From Bizionia paragorgiae (GTDB lineage: Bacteria > Bacteroidota > Bacteroidia > Flavobacteriales > Flavobacteriaceae): a stretch of DNA of 64,000 nt. The notes beneath the pieces are model-generated. The model saw only the letters and a list, made by a program, of their open reading frames with translations, searched no databases and was not told the origin of the DNA. The stretch lies in NCBI RefSeq assembly GCF_900107625.1, contig NZ_FNQK01000007.1, positions 62,001 to 126,000 on the forward strand, written 5' to 3'. The first letter of the stretch is position 1. Every line of letters starts with the position of its first letter. The position numbers were made by a program, and so were the translations under genes. Below are positions 26,662-37,823 of the stretch, piece by piece.

Positions 26662-26692
26662 ATATATTAGTGGCAATCTGCATAAAATTTTG

Positions 26693-26700
26693 TACTTTTG
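26693..26700 (+). promoter_or_regulatory. -7 promoter element of the starch-synthase-like/DUF4270/glmS operon
   Basis: TACTTTTG, an exact TAnnTTTG match, 42 bases before the ATG at 26742. It forms a divergent pair with the panC promoter 40 bases away. Confidence 0.5.
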
Positions 26701-26741
26701 CGTGTTTTTTATTTTGAATTTCAAAAAAAACCATACAATTT

Positions 26742-27551
26742 ATGAAAGATAAGAGAATATTATATGTGTCGTCTGAAGTGGTACCTTACTTACCTGAAAC
26801 AGAAATTTCTTCAATGTCGTTTGAAACACCAAGAATGGTTAACCAGCAAGGGGGACAGATACGAATATTTATGCCTCGCTATGGTAACATAAATGAAAGA
26901 AGACACCAGTTACATGAAGTTATTCGTTTATCTGGAATTAACTTAGTTATTAACGATCTTGATATGCCACTAATTATAAAAGTAGCCTCTATACCAAAAG
27001 AGCGTATTCAAGTCTATTTTATTGACAATGACGAGTATTTTAAGAGAAAAGCAACTTTAACAGACGAGGACGGCAAACTGTTTAGCGATAATGATGAACG
27101 TGCTATATTTTTTGCGAAAGGCGTTATTGAAACCGTTAAAAAATTAAACTGGTCTCCAGATATTATACACATCCACGGATGGTTAGCTTCATTATTACCT
27201 TTGTACTTAAAGCAATTTTATAAAGACGAACCTTTATTTAACGAAAGTAAAATTGTAACCTCTGTATACAATCAAAGCTTCGAAGACACGTTAAATAAAG
27301 ACATGATTAACAAAATAAAGTTTGATAATATCGCAGACGAGGCTATAAAAGTATTAGAGAAACCCACTTATAATAATATAATGAAAGTCGCTATAGACAA
27401 TTCTGATGCCTTAATTATAGGGTCGGAAACTATACCTGATGAATTAAGTGATTACCTAAAGGACTCAAATAAACCGGTATTAGACTTTAAAGAAAAAGAC
27501 GAGTTTGCGGAAGCTTACACTGAATTCTACAACACTAGTGTTTTAGATTAA
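26742..27551 (+). CDS. Half-length glycogen/starch synthase-like protein (GT5 N-terminal domain only)
   Basis: 269 residues resembling only the N-terminal Rossmann domain of GT5 glycogen/starch synthases (full enzymes are about 470-500). Matching parts are RILYVSSEVVPYLPE at the start, IRIFMPRYGNINER, DIIHIHGWLASLLPLYLK and IVTSVYNQSFEDTL. The ADP-glucose-binding K-x-G-G loop is missing: the region reads SEVVPYLPETEISSMSFE. The C-terminal nucleotide-binding domain is absent altogether. Glycogen synthesis is therefore unlikely, and a regulatory or structural role is more plausible. It leads an operon with a DUF4270 lipoprotein (18-base gap) and glmS. Confidence 0.82.
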   Translation: MKDKRILYVSSEVVPYLPETEISSMSFETPRMVNQQGGQIRIFMPRYGNINERRHQLHEVIRLSGINLVINDLDMPLIIKVASIPKERIQVYFIDNDEYFKRKATLTDEDGKLFSDNDERAIFFAKGVIETVKKLNWSPDIIHIHGWLASLLPLYLKQFYKDEPLFNESKIVTSVYNQSFEDTLNKDMINKIKFDNIADEAIKVLEKPTYNNIMKVAIDNSDALIIGSETIPDELSDYLKDSNKPVLDFKEKDEFAEAYTEFYNTSVLD

Positions 27552-27569
27552 TTCGACCTCATTTACATT

Positions 27570-29225
27570 ATGAAAAAAATAAAATTTAGCTATAAATCTT
27601 TAGCTTTTCTAAGCTTAATTTCAGTATTTACAACATCCTGTGACAAGGACTTTACTAATATAGAAAGTGGTTTAGAAGGTATTAAGAATTTCGATGGTTT
27701 AAGCCAGTCATTCCCCTTGGTAACATACACAAAATCAGCAACTCCTTTTTCCTCGAGTCCTAATGATTTAGTTGGTATTCAAACAAATAATTTATCAAGT
27801 GGCTTTTTAGGTGTTTACGCTGACCCAAATTTAAACGAATTTGGAAGAACGACTGCCTCAATAGTGACACAAATAATTCCTAATCAATTCAATCCTACGT
27901 TTGGAACAAATCCTGTTATAAAGTCGGTTGTATTAAACATTCCTTATTATTCAAATGCTTTAGAAACCGATGAAGACGGAAACACAACTTATGAACTGGA
28001 TTCTGTAGTAGGTGACACTTCAGTAGCATTTAAAGTTGCTGTTTATAAAAATAATTATTTATTAAGAGACTTAGATCCTTCAACCAATTTTGAAGATCCT
28101 CAATCTTATTTTTCTAATCAAGAAGATCTATTTTACAGTCAACAAGGAGAATTGTTATTTGAGGACAATGCTTTTAAAATATCAAATTCAGAGACTAAGG
28201 TCATGAACCCGAATGACACTTCTCAAATTCTTGCCCGTTATGCCCCATCATTTAGAGCGGAACTCCATGATCCATTTGGAGCAAATGGGTCATTTTGGAA
28301 CGATGCCATAATTGCTTTAGAAGGCGGATCAGAGTTAACCAACGCTAATAACTTTACCAACTATTTTAGAGGTTTAATCATCAAGATAGACCCGGATGGA
28401 ATCGCGACAAATGGTAGTTTAGCTCTTTTAGATTTTAGTAAAGCAACCTTAACATTAGATTACACTAATGATGAAGAGATCGAACAAGAGATACAGGATG
28501 AAAGTGATGATGTAACACGTCTCATATTTAATTTAAATGGTAATCGCGTTAATTTATTAAAGACAACAAATAACACTGTCGACCTAAACGGAGACCCTAA
28601 TGCCGGTGATGACAATTTATACCTTAAAGGTGGTGACGGTACAATGGCAGTAATCGATTTATTTAACGGTTATACTGAAGATGAAGAAGGCAACCTAATT
28701 CCTTCTCTTGAGTATTTTAAAAGCAAAAAAAATAAATGGATAATCAATGAGGCTAATCTTATATTTTACGTCAATCAAAATGAAGTGCTAGGTGACGAAC
28801 CAGACCGTGTAACACTCTTCAATTTAAAAAATAACGAACCTATTATTGATTTTTATTTAGACGGAGGTATAAGCACAACATCTCCTATAGACTCAAAAAC
28901 AAGTTTTTCTGAAGTTCTAGATAGAGACAGTAATGGCAATGGAGTAAAGTACAAGTTTAGACTAACTGAGCACATTAATAACATTTTTTTAAAGGATTCC
29001 ACTAATGCTAAATTAGGTCTATATATTGCTTCTAATATAAACATAGCACAAACTTCAAAAATCCAAGGGAGTATTACTGATGAAGAGGATGAAACTGTAT
29101 TAACGAAAATACCATCGACTTCTGTTTTATCTCCCAAGGGAACTATATTACATGGAAGTAAATCAACTTTACCTGAAGGGCAACGTGCAGAATTTGAAAT
29201 TTATTATACTAAACCAAAAAACTAA
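27570..29225 (+). CDS. DUF4270 domain-containing lipoprotein
   Basis: 551 residues. A lipoprotein signal peptide ends at Cys24 (FTTSC), placing it in the envelope. The mature part is DUF4270-like, with KSVVLNIPYYS, the LYLKGGDGTMAVIDLF segment, NKWIINEANLIFYVN and a PKGTILHGSKST tail; the family is beta-rich and restricted to Bacteroidota. Function unknown. The gene order half-starch-synthase - DUF4270 - glmS is, from memory, widely kept in Flavobacteriia, which suggests a link to amino-sugar supply or surface polysaccharide. Confidence 0.85.
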   Translation: MKKIKFSYKSLAFLSLISVFTTSCDKDFTNIESGLEGIKNFDGLSQSFPLVTYTKSATPFSSSPNDLVGIQTNNLSSGFLGVYADPNLNEFGRTTASIVTQIIPNQFNPTFGTNPVIKSVVLNIPYYSNALETDEDGNTTYELDSVVGDTSVAFKVAVYKNNYLLRDLDPSTNFEDPQSYFSNQEDLFYSQQGELLFEDNAFKISNSETKVMNPNDTSQILARYAPSFRAELHDPFGANGSFWNDAIIALEGGSELTNANNFTNYFRGLIIKIDPDGIATNGSLALLDFSKATLTLDYTNDEEIEQEIQDESDDVTRLIFNLNGNRVNLLKTTNNTVDLNGDPNAGDDNLYLKGGDGTMAVIDLFNGYTEDEEGNLIPSLEYFKSKKNKWIINEANLIFYVNQNEVLGDEPDRVTLFNLKNNEPIIDFYLDGGISTTSPIDSKTSFSEVLDRDSNGNGVKYKFRLTEHINNIFLKDSTNAKLGLYIASNINIAQTSKIQGSITDEEDETVLTKIPSTSVLSPKGTILHGSKSTLPEGQRAEFEIYYTKPKN

Positions 29226-29236
29226 ATTAAGCTATT

Positions 29237-31084
29237 ATGTGTGGAATAGTTGGATATATTGGCCATCGCGAGGCCTTCCCAATCGTACTTGAAGGGTTAA
29301 AACGATTAGAATATAGAGGTTATGATAGTGCAGGAATTGCAGTATATAACGGAGAGAACATTGAGCTTTGTAAAACCAAAGGCAAAGTTTCAGACTTAGA
29401 AAACAAAGTTAAGGCAGAGATGAATACATCCGGAACCGTTGCCATAGGTCATACAAGATGGGCTACTCACGGTGTACCTAACGATGTTAACTCACACCCA
29501 CATTACTCAAACTCTGGAGAGTTAGTAATTATTCACAATGGTATTATTGAAAACTATGCGTCTCTAAAAAAGGAATTAATTGCAAGAGGCTATACCTTTA
29601 AATCGGATACGGATACTGAAGTTCTTATTAATTTAATAGAGGACGTTCAGAAGAACGAAAACGTAAAGCTTGGTAAAGCAGTACAAATCGCATTAAACCA
29701 AGTTATTGGTGCTTATGCTATTGCTGTATTCGACAAAAAGAAACCCAATGAGATTGTTGTTGCCAAACTAGGAAGCCCACTGGCTATTGGTGTTGGTGAA
29801 AACGAATTTTTTATTGCTAGTGATGCGACTCCATTTTTAGAATACACGAAAAAAGCCATTTACCTTGAAGATGAGCAAATGGCCATTGTACGCCTTAAAA
29901 AGGGTATTAAAATAAGAAAAATTAAAACAGATTCTGTTGTTGCACCTTACGTTCAAGAATTGCAAATGAATCTAGAGCAAATTGTAAAAGGTGGCTACGA
30001 GCATTTTATGCTTAAAGAAATCCATGAGCAACCAAATGCAATTAAAGACACCTACCGTGGACGTCTAAATGCAAAAGAAGGTTTAATTAGAATGGCTGGG
30101 ATTGATGATAATATCGAAAGATTCCTAAATGCTAATAGAATTATAATTATTGCTTGCGGAACGTCGTGGCACGCAGGATTAGTAGCCGAATATATTTTTG
30201 AAGACTTAGCTAGAATACCTGTAGAAGTGGAATACGCTTCTGAATTTAGATATAGAAATCCAGTTATTACAGAAAACGATGTCGTTATTGCGATTTCTCA
30301 ATCTGGAGAAACTGCTGATACCTTAGCCGCTATTAAATTAGCTAAATCTAAAGGAGCCTTTGTATTTGGTGTATGTAATGTGGTTGGATCATCAATCGCA
30401 AGAGAAACACATGCTGGTGCTTACACACATGCCGGTCCAGAAATTGGAGTAGCATCAACAAAAGCCTTTACGACTCAGATTACTGTATTAACACTAATCG
30501 CTTTAAAATTAGCTAAAGAAAAAGGAAGTATTTCACATTCTAATTTCCATTATCACTTACAGGAACTAGAGCTAATTCCTGCTAAAGTAGAGAAGGCTTT
30601 ACTACAAGATGATCATATTAAGAAAATAGCAGACATCTATAAAGATGCTAAAAACTGTTTATATTTAGGAAGAGGGTTTAATTTCCCTGTTGCATTAGAA
30701 GGTGCATTAAAACTTAAAGAAATTTCTTACATCCATGCCGAAGGTTACCCAGCTGCAGAAATGAAACACGGCCCTATTGCTTTAATTGACGAGCATATGC
30801 CTGTATTTGTTATAGCTACAAAAAAGGGTCACTACGAAAAAGTAGTGAGTAATATAGAAGAAATAAAAGCACGTAAAGGAAAAATTATTGGTATCGTTAC
30901 CGAAGGTGATGAAGCAGTTAAATCTATAGCTGATCATGTGATTGAGGTTCCTGAAACCTTAGAATCACTATCACCACTATTAACAACAATACCGCTACAA
31001 CTCCTTTCCTACCATATTGCAGTTCTATTAGATCGCAATGTAGATCAACCAAGGAATTTAGCTAAATCGGTGACGGTGGAATAA
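29237..31084 (+). CDS. glmS: Glutamine--fructose-6-phosphate aminotransferase (isomerizing)
   Basis: First committed step to UDP-N-acetylglucosamine for peptidoglycan and LPS. 615 residues. The N-terminal Ntn-hydrolase glutaminase domain begins with the nucleophile Cys2 (MCGIVGYIG) and has the GHTRWATHG and HNGIIEN motifs. Two SIS isomerase domains follow (about 295-425 and 465-605), with ACGTSWHAG, ISQSGETADT and a C-terminal DQPRNLAKSVTVE that matches the family end. No glmS ribozyme-like leader is apparent: only 11 bases separate it from the DUF4270 stop. A long terminator follows. Confidence 0.98.
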   Translation: MCGIVGYIGHREAFPIVLEGLKRLEYRGYDSAGIAVYNGENIELCKTKGKVSDLENKVKAEMNTSGTVAIGHTRWATHGVPNDVNSHPHYSNSGELVIIHNGIIENYASLKKELIARGYTFKSDTDTEVLINLIEDVQKNENVKLGKAVQIALNQVIGAYAIAVFDKKKPNEIVVAKLGSPLAIGVGENEFFIASDATPFLEYTKKAIYLEDEQMAIVRLKKGIKIRKIKTDSVVAPYVQELQMNLEQIVKGGYEHFMLKEIHEQPNAIKDTYRGRLNAKEGLIRMAGIDDNIERFLNANRIIIIACGTSWHAGLVAEYIFEDLARIPVEVEYASEFRYRNPVITENDVVIAISQSGETADTLAAIKLAKSKGAFVFGVCNVVGSSIARETHAGAYTHAGPEIGVASTKAFTTQITVLTLIALKLAKEKGSISHSNFHYHLQELELIPAKVEKALLQDDHIKKIADIYKDAKNCLYLGRGFNFPVALEGALKLKEISYIHAEGYPAAEMKHGPIALIDEHMPVFVIATKKGHYEKVVSNIEEIKARKGKIIGIVTEGDEAVKSIADHVIEVPETLESLSPLLTTIPLQLLSYHIAVLLDRNVDQPRNLAKSVTVE

Positions 31085-31106
31085 CCCCCTTAGATTTACA
31101 ACTTAT

Positions 31107-31157
31107 AAAAACCTCTAATTAATCATTTTAAAAATGATTAATTAGAGGTTTTTTTTT
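31107..31157 (+). terminator. Intrinsic terminator of the glmS operon
   Basis: A near-perfect palindrome with arms of about 20 bases (AAACCTCTAATTAATCATTT and its complement), followed by a run of nine T. It starts 23 bases after the glmS stop. Confidence 0.88.
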
Positions 31158-31253
31158 ATTTGGAATTAGTATGCAAGCATAATTATATTAACTTTTTTTT
31201 AAGATAATGTTAAAAAACGTATATTGTTCTAATAATTTAACTAAATCTATATC

Positions 31254-34055
31254 ATGAAAACAATTTTATCACTCCTTTTTATGCTTTTTTGCGGGGTCAG
31301 CTTTTCGCAAACAACACTCACTGGAACGGTTCTCGATAGTAACAGCCAACCCATACCAGGGGCCAATGTTATAGTGTTAGGATCTTCGGTGGGTACCGTA
31401 AGTGACTTTGATGGAAATTTCACATTAAAAGTCAACCAAGACCCTCCATTTACAGTGCAAGCAAGTAGCGTAGGTTTCTCTACAGAGAACATCGCGGTAA
31501 CCTCAAGCAGTCAAACCTTAGACTTTATATTAAGCGAAGGTAGTATACTAGATGAAGTGGTAATCTCCGCATCACGAACACCAGAGCGTATTTTCGAATC
31601 GCCAGTAACCGTGGAAAGATTTGGTTTAAAAGAAATAAAAAACACGGCCTCGGCAGATTTTTACGATGGACTAGAAAACTTAAAAGGCGTAGATGTAAAC
31701 ACCAACAGTTTAACCTTTAAATCGATAAACACTCGTGGATTTGCAACTTTTGCAAACACACGTTTTATGCAATTAGTGGATGGTATGGACAACTCATCTC
31801 CAGCACTTAACTTTCCTATTGGTAACCTAGTAGGTATGATAGAAACCGATGTTCTTAGCGTCGAGCTTCTTCCAGGAGCATCATCAGCACTATATGGTGC
31901 CAATGCCTTTAATGGTATTTTATTTATGAGAAGTAAAAACCCCTTTGAACACCAAGGTATAAGTGCTTTTATTAAAAAAGGAATCACTTCACAAGAAGCT
32001 TCTGGAGATAATGATTACACCGACTTAGGGATTAGAATGGCACATAAGTTTACAGATAAATTTGCTGTTAAAGTTAATTTCGGATATTTAAAAGGTACAG
32101 ATTGGGCAGCGACTAATGAAACCGACAAATTTTCTCCAGGCCGAACGCGTGCCGCATATAACTATGACGGTATTAATGTTTATGGAGATGAAGTTTCTAC
32201 AAACATTCGCGCTGCTTCTGGTTTAGGAATTATACCTGATGTAGAAGTTTCTAGAACAGGTTATAACGAAAACGTCTTAACCGATTATAAAGCAGAAAGT
32301 ATTAAAACCGACTGGGGACTTTACTTTAGACCTATTACAGATAACAGCTTAGAATTATCCTATGTGGGTAAATACGGTACGGGGTCTACAATCTATCAAG
32401 GAACTAACCGATATAATATTGATGGTTTCTCTCAGCAACAACATAAGCTAGAAGTTAAAAATGACAATTTTACTCTACGAGGCTATGTGGTTTCTGATAA
32501 AGCAGGAGATTCTTACGACATGGTATTTACTGGAATTAATATAAACCGCGCATGGAAAAGTGACAAACAATGGTTTCAGGAATACATCCAAACATTTGCA
32601 GGAATTAACCTTAGTGGAAATCCTTTAAATCTAACTGAACAACAAAAACATGATGCTTCTAGAGCCGTTGCAGACACCGGCCGCTACCTACCAGGAACTC
32701 CTGAGTTTAAAAACGCATTTAACAAATCCATTCAAGACCCTGATTTATCTACAGGATCACGATTTCAAGATCAATCAAAGTACTATCACGCGGATGGAAA
32801 TTACAACCTCAGTCATTTAATTGATTTTGCTGAAATTCAAGTAGGTGGATCATACAGACGCTACAGTTTAAACTCTTCCGGAACTATTTATACCGATAAG
32901 GATGGTGCAATTGACTATTCTGAAGCAGGAATATACACTCAAATTCAAAAAAACCTTGATCTTAACGACACTATGGAGTTAAAACTAACAGGGTCGGTAC
33001 GCTATGATAAATCAGAATTTTTCGACGGTTTCTTCTCTCCTCGTCTTTCTGCAGGTTTAACAGTTAACCGAGACCACAACATTAGAGCCTCGGTACAAAC
33101 AGGTTTTAGAAACCCGACTACTCAAGATTTATTTATAGGATTAGACGCAGGTAGAGCTGTTCTTATTGGATCGGCACCAACAAATTTAGATCGCTATTCT
33201 AGAACATACGATGTTAGTACTGAAGGACAAATGGATGTCTCTAATGGTGGTGCAGGACAACCTTCTACACTAATCCAAACCGGACGAGCAGCATACGAGA
33301 ATTCGTATTCAGCATCATCTGTTGAAGCCTTTGCTTTATCTGGAAACACTAATGATTTAAAAATTGGAAATTCAGCAATAGTAAAACCGGAACAAGTTAC
33401 CTCTGCCGAAGTCGGATATAGAGGAAAACTTAACAAGGTCATCGCTGATGTTAGTGTGTACTACAACACTTATAAGGATTTCATTTCAGGAGAAAACGTT
33501 GTTGCGCCATTATATGGTAATGTTGACGCCAATGGTGATGGTGTTGTAGACTTAGACCCGATGGCACTTAAAGCTTTACAAAACGCAGATTTTAATGCTT
33601 ACCAAACGTACACCAATTCTAAAGCTAATGTTAATTCTTATGGTGCCTCTTTAGGTTTATCGACTAAAGTATTAGGAGATTTTGATTTATCTGGAAATTA
33701 TACTTTTTCAAAACTAGATTTTGATGAAAATGCATTTCCTGATTTCGAAACTAGCTTTAACACGCCAGAACACAAAGTAAAAGCCTCTTTTGGTCACACC
33801 AATTTATTCGAAAACTTCGGATTTAACTTGGCGTGGAGATGGAGTGATAATTATGTATGGCAAGCTACATTTGGTGACGGAGAAGTTCCTGCACACAATG
33901 TGGTCGATGCTCAAATCAACTATAAGATTCCTAGTTTAAAATCTACTTTTAAAGCCGGTGCTACAAATATACTAGGTGATGAATATTTCACAGCTTTTGG
34001 AACCGGATTTATCGGGTCTCAGTACTATGTATCTTGGACAATTAATAATTTATAA
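31254..34055 (+). CDS. TonB-dependent receptor with N-terminal carboxypeptidase-like domain
   Basis: 933-residue outer-membrane receptor. Signal peptide to about residue 18 (VSFSQ), CarboxypepD_reg-like domain (about 20-100, TLTGTVLDSNSQPIPGANV), plug domain (about 115-230, with TPERIFESPVTVERFG and the ELLPGASSALYGANAFNGI segment), then a beta-barrel to the C-terminus. No SusD partner follows. Instead a GDSL-like lipoprotein starts 6 bases downstream, which suggests the pair handles an ester- or lipid-like substrate. TonB-dependent uptake is the family role; the ligand is unknown. A near-consensus -7 (TATATTGT) is visible upstream. Confidence 0.92.
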   Translation: MKTILSLLFMLFCGVSFSQTTLTGTVLDSNSQPIPGANVIVLGSSVGTVSDFDGNFTLKVNQDPPFTVQASSVGFSTENIAVTSSSQTLDFILSEGSILDEVVISASRTPERIFESPVTVERFGLKEIKNTASADFYDGLENLKGVDVNTNSLTFKSINTRGFATFANTRFMQLVDGMDNSSPALNFPIGNLVGMIETDVLSVELLPGASSALYGANAFNGILFMRSKNPFEHQGISAFIKKGITSQEASGDNDYTDLGIRMAHKFTDKFAVKVNFGYLKGTDWAATNETDKFSPGRTRAAYNYDGINVYGDEVSTNIRAASGLGIIPDVEVSRTGYNENVLTDYKAESIKTDWGLYFRPITDNSLELSYVGKYGTGSTIYQGTNRYNIDGFSQQQHKLEVKNDNFTLRGYVVSDKAGDSYDMVFTGININRAWKSDKQWFQEYIQTFAGINLSGNPLNLTEQQKHDASRAVADTGRYLPGTPEFKNAFNKSIQDPDLSTGSRFQDQSKYYHADGNYNLSHLIDFAEIQVGGSYRRYSLNSSGTIYTDKDGAIDYSEAGIYTQIQKNLDLNDTMELKLTGSVRYDKSEFFDGFFSPRLSAGLTVNRDHNIRASVQTGFRNPTTQDLFIGLDAGRAVLIGSAPTNLDRYSRTYDVSTEGQMDVSNGGAGQPSTLIQTGRAAYENSYSASSVEAFALSGNTNDLKIGNSAIVKPEQVTSAEVGYRGKLNKVIADVSVYYNTYKDFISGENVVAPLYGNVDANGDGVVDLDPMALKALQNADFNAYQTYTNSKANVNSYGASLGLSTKVLGDFDLSGNYTFSKLDFDENAFPDFETSFNTPEHKVKASFGHTNLFENFGFNLAWRWSDNYVWQATFGDGEVPAHNVVDAQINYKIPSLKSTFKAGATNILGDEYFTAFGTGFIGSQYYVSWTINNL

Positions 34056-34061
34056 TAGAAA

Positions 34062-35678
34062 ATGACTATGAAAACTAAATATATATGGCTTCTTGCCGGA
34101 ATTATTAGCTTTACAGCATGTAGTAGCGATGATGATGCTGCACTTTCTGTACAACCCCTACCAGAATTAACTCGCGGAAGCGCAAATTTCTCAACTTATG
34201 TTTCCTTAGGAAACTCGCTAACTGCAGGCTACTCTGATGGCGCCCTATTTAAAATAGCACAAGAAAACTCTATGCCACGCATTCTAGCCTCACAATTCGC
34301 ACTTACTGGAGGTGGTGAATTCACACAACCATTAACCAATGATAATGTTGGCGGCTTATTAGCTGGAGGCTCACCACTCCCTGGCTTTGGTCCGCGATTG
34401 GTTTTTGATGGCGCCGGACCCGTGCCCATCACAAATCTTAACCCTGGGGCAACTATTACAACAGACATTGTATTAAATAATCCGACAGGTCCGTTTAATA
34501 ATATGGGCGTTCCTGGAGCTAAAAGCTATCATTTATTAGCACCTAATTACGGTGAGTTATCGGGTTTATTTGCCTCACCACCAACAGCCAACCCTTATTT
34601 TGTAAGGATGGCTAGTTCATCATCAACCTCTGTGCTTGCCGATGCTATGGCTCAAGCACCAACCTTCTTTTCATTATGGATAGGAAACAACGACGTATTA
34701 GGTTACGCGGTATCTGGTGGCGATGGTACTAACCCAATTACAGACCAAGCGACTTTTGATTTTGCATATAACACCTTAATAAGCACACTAACCACAGGAG
34801 GTACAAAAGGCGTTGTCGCAAATATTCCAAACGTAGCTTCTACACCGCATTTTACTACGGTACCCTACAACCCTCTTTCGCCTTTAGACCCTAACTTCGG
34901 ACCGCAAATTCCAACATTAAACATGGTATTTGGAGCTTTAAACCCAATATTTAGTGCGGTAGATCCGGATCGTGTGATTATTTTTTCAGAAACAGATGCT
35001 AGTGCAGTTGTTATTAAAGACGAATCGTTAGCAGACATATCAGGGATCATTACTCAACAACTAAATAACAGCCCGACATTTCCTGCGTTTTTAGCACAGT
35101 TTGGATTACCACCATCAGCAGCTCCAACGGTAGCCGCTTATTTAGGTAATGCTTACGGACAATCCAGACAAGCAACTCCAGAAGATTTATTTGTGTTACC
35201 AAGTTCTAAGGTTATAGGTACAATCAATACTTCATCGGTAGCCGCATTAATGCAGCAAGGCTTTTCTCAAGCACTAGCAGCTCAGTTTTCGGTAGAAGGC
35301 GTTACGCTTCCGCTAGAAGACAAGTGGGTGTTAATTCCTAGTGAGCAAGCAGAAATATCGGCAGCGACAGCAAGTTTTAATGCCACCATTCAAGCAGCAG
35401 CAAACAATGCTGACCTTGCTTTTGTAGATGCTAATAACATATTAAATCAACTTGCACAATCGGGATTACAATCGGGAGATTATATTTTAACATCCGATTT
35501 GGTAACTGGTGGCGCTTTCTCTTTAGATGGGGTTCACCTAACGTCTCGAGGCTATGCTGCGATGGCCAATGAATTCCTAAAAAGTATCGATGCAAAGTAC
35601 AATTCCAATTTTGAAGCCTCAGGTCATTTAGTAAATATAGCAAATTTCAACACAAACTATTCGGCTGGATTGCAATAA
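34062..35678 (+). CDS. SGNH/GDSL-like hydrolase lipoprotein
   Basis: 538 residues; lipoprotein signal ending at Cys20 (SFTAC). The SGNH blocks can be followed: block I reads G50-N51-S52 (SLGNSLTAGYSDG, so GNS instead of GDS), block II has the Gly in NMGVPGAKSY, block III is GNND (208-211) and block V is D489-G-V-H492 (LDGVHLTSRGYA). The catalytic Ser, Asn and Asp-His are therefore retained. A Thr/Ser/Ala-rich middle part (about 215-480) makes it larger than simple GDSL esterases. Coupled to the TonB receptor (6-base gap). Translation could also start at the second ATG two codons on. Confidence 0.83.
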   Translation: MTMKTKYIWLLAGIISFTACSSDDDAALSVQPLPELTRGSANFSTYVSLGNSLTAGYSDGALFKIAQENSMPRILASQFALTGGGEFTQPLTNDNVGGLLAGGSPLPGFGPRLVFDGAGPVPITNLNPGATITTDIVLNNPTGPFNNMGVPGAKSYHLLAPNYGELSGLFASPPTANPYFVRMASSSSTSVLADAMAQAPTFFSLWIGNNDVLGYAVSGGDGTNPITDQATFDFAYNTLISTLTTGGTKGVVANIPNVASTPHFTTVPYNPLSPLDPNFGPQIPTLNMVFGALNPIFSAVDPDRVIIFSETDASAVVIKDESLADISGIITQQLNNSPTFPAFLAQFGLPPSAAPTVAAYLGNAYGQSRQATPEDLFVLPSSKVIGTINTSSVAALMQQGFSQALAAQFSVEGVTLPLEDKWVLIPSEQAEISAATASFNATIQAAANNADLAFVDANNILNQLAQSGLQSGDYILTSDLVTGGAFSLDGVHLTSRGYAAMANEFLKSIDAKYNSNFEASGHLVNIANFNTNYSAGLQ

Positions 35679-35706
35679 TTTACAATAAAATCCAAGCATT
35701 TTAAAG

Positions 35707-35741
35707 GCCTTTAACCGTGTAAAACAGTTAAAGGCTTTTTT
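35707..35741 (+). terminator. Intrinsic terminator after the receptor/GDSL pair
   Basis: A 9-bp perfect stem (GCCTTTAAC with GTTAAAGGC), 11-base loop, then six T. It starts 29 bases after the stop codon. Confidence 0.85.
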
Positions 35742-35790
35742 GCTTTCAAAAAAGGTTTAAAAAACCACTTTATTTTTAAATTAAATCCAC

Positions 35791-35798
35791 TATCTTTG
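35791..35798 (+). promoter_or_regulatory. -7 promoter element of atpD
   Basis: TATCTTTG, an exact TAnnTTTG match, about 60 bases before the atpD ATG and downstream of the preceding terminator. Confidence 0.6.
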
Positions 35799-35855
35799 CA
35801 CGCGAAAACAAGTCGTGTTTTCTGTTAATTAAACAGCATAATATTAAATAGATAA

Positions 35856-37367
<1,512 letters not shown>

Positions 37368-37451
37368 TTAGTAGTGAGAAATTAGTACTGAGACTTATTA
37401 ATCTCAATATTTCAAAATGACTAATCGCTCAATACACAATACTTAAACACT

Positions 37452-37745
37452 ATGTATTTAGAAATTGTATCACCAGAAGCAACATTATTTAGCAGCGACA
37501 TCGATTCTGTTACTGTACCAGGTATCAACGGTGAATTTCAAATGTTAAATAATCACGTTCCTATCGTATCGCTTTTAGCTCCAGGAACTATTAAAATTAG
37601 TACGCATAATCAAGGTCAAATCGCATCTGATAAATTACATGCTACTATTGTTCCGCATAAGGATGATAACAAAGTGCTTACCGTAGCTATACAGTCGGGA
37701 ACACTTGAATTAAAAGATAATAAAGTTATTATATTAGTAGAATAA
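37452..37745 (+). CDS. atpC: F0F1 ATP synthase subunit epsilon, short form
   Basis: 97 residues, only the N-terminal beta-sandwich domain (MYLEIVSPEATLFSSDIDSVTVPGINGEFQMLNNHVPIVSLL). The C-terminal inhibitory helical hairpin of longer epsilon subunits is absent, as is usual in Bacteroidota, so inhibition by that arm is not possible. It begins 84 bases after atpD, a longer gap than normal, with nothing notable in it. A strong bidirectional hairpin follows. Confidence 0.93.
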   Translation: MYLEIVSPEATLFSSDIDSVTVPGINGEFQMLNNHVPIVSLLAPGTIKISTHNQGQIASDKLHATIVPHKDDNKVLTVAIQSGTLELKDNKVIILVE

Positions 37746-37764
37746 TAATCCCATTATAAGGTAT

Positions 37765-37799
37765 AAAAAACGCGAAGTTCTAAGCTTCGCGTTTTTTTT
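37765..37799. terminator. Bidirectional intrinsic terminator between atpC and umuD
   Basis: A CGCGAAG/CTTCGCG stem with a 7-base loop, flanked by six A on one side and eight T on the other. It can serve both converging transcripts: 19 bases after atpC and 24 bases after umuD. Confidence 0.9.
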
Positions 37800-37823
37800 G
37801 TGTTTATATTTTAGTATTACAAA

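Noticed and set aside
29226-29236. glmS ribozyme leader
   Set aside because: Only 11 bases separate glmS from the upstream gene; the ribozyme is typical of Firmicutes.
37452-37745. Truncated ATP synthase epsilon as a possible defect
   Set aside because: The short, one-domain epsilon is normal in Bacteroidota.
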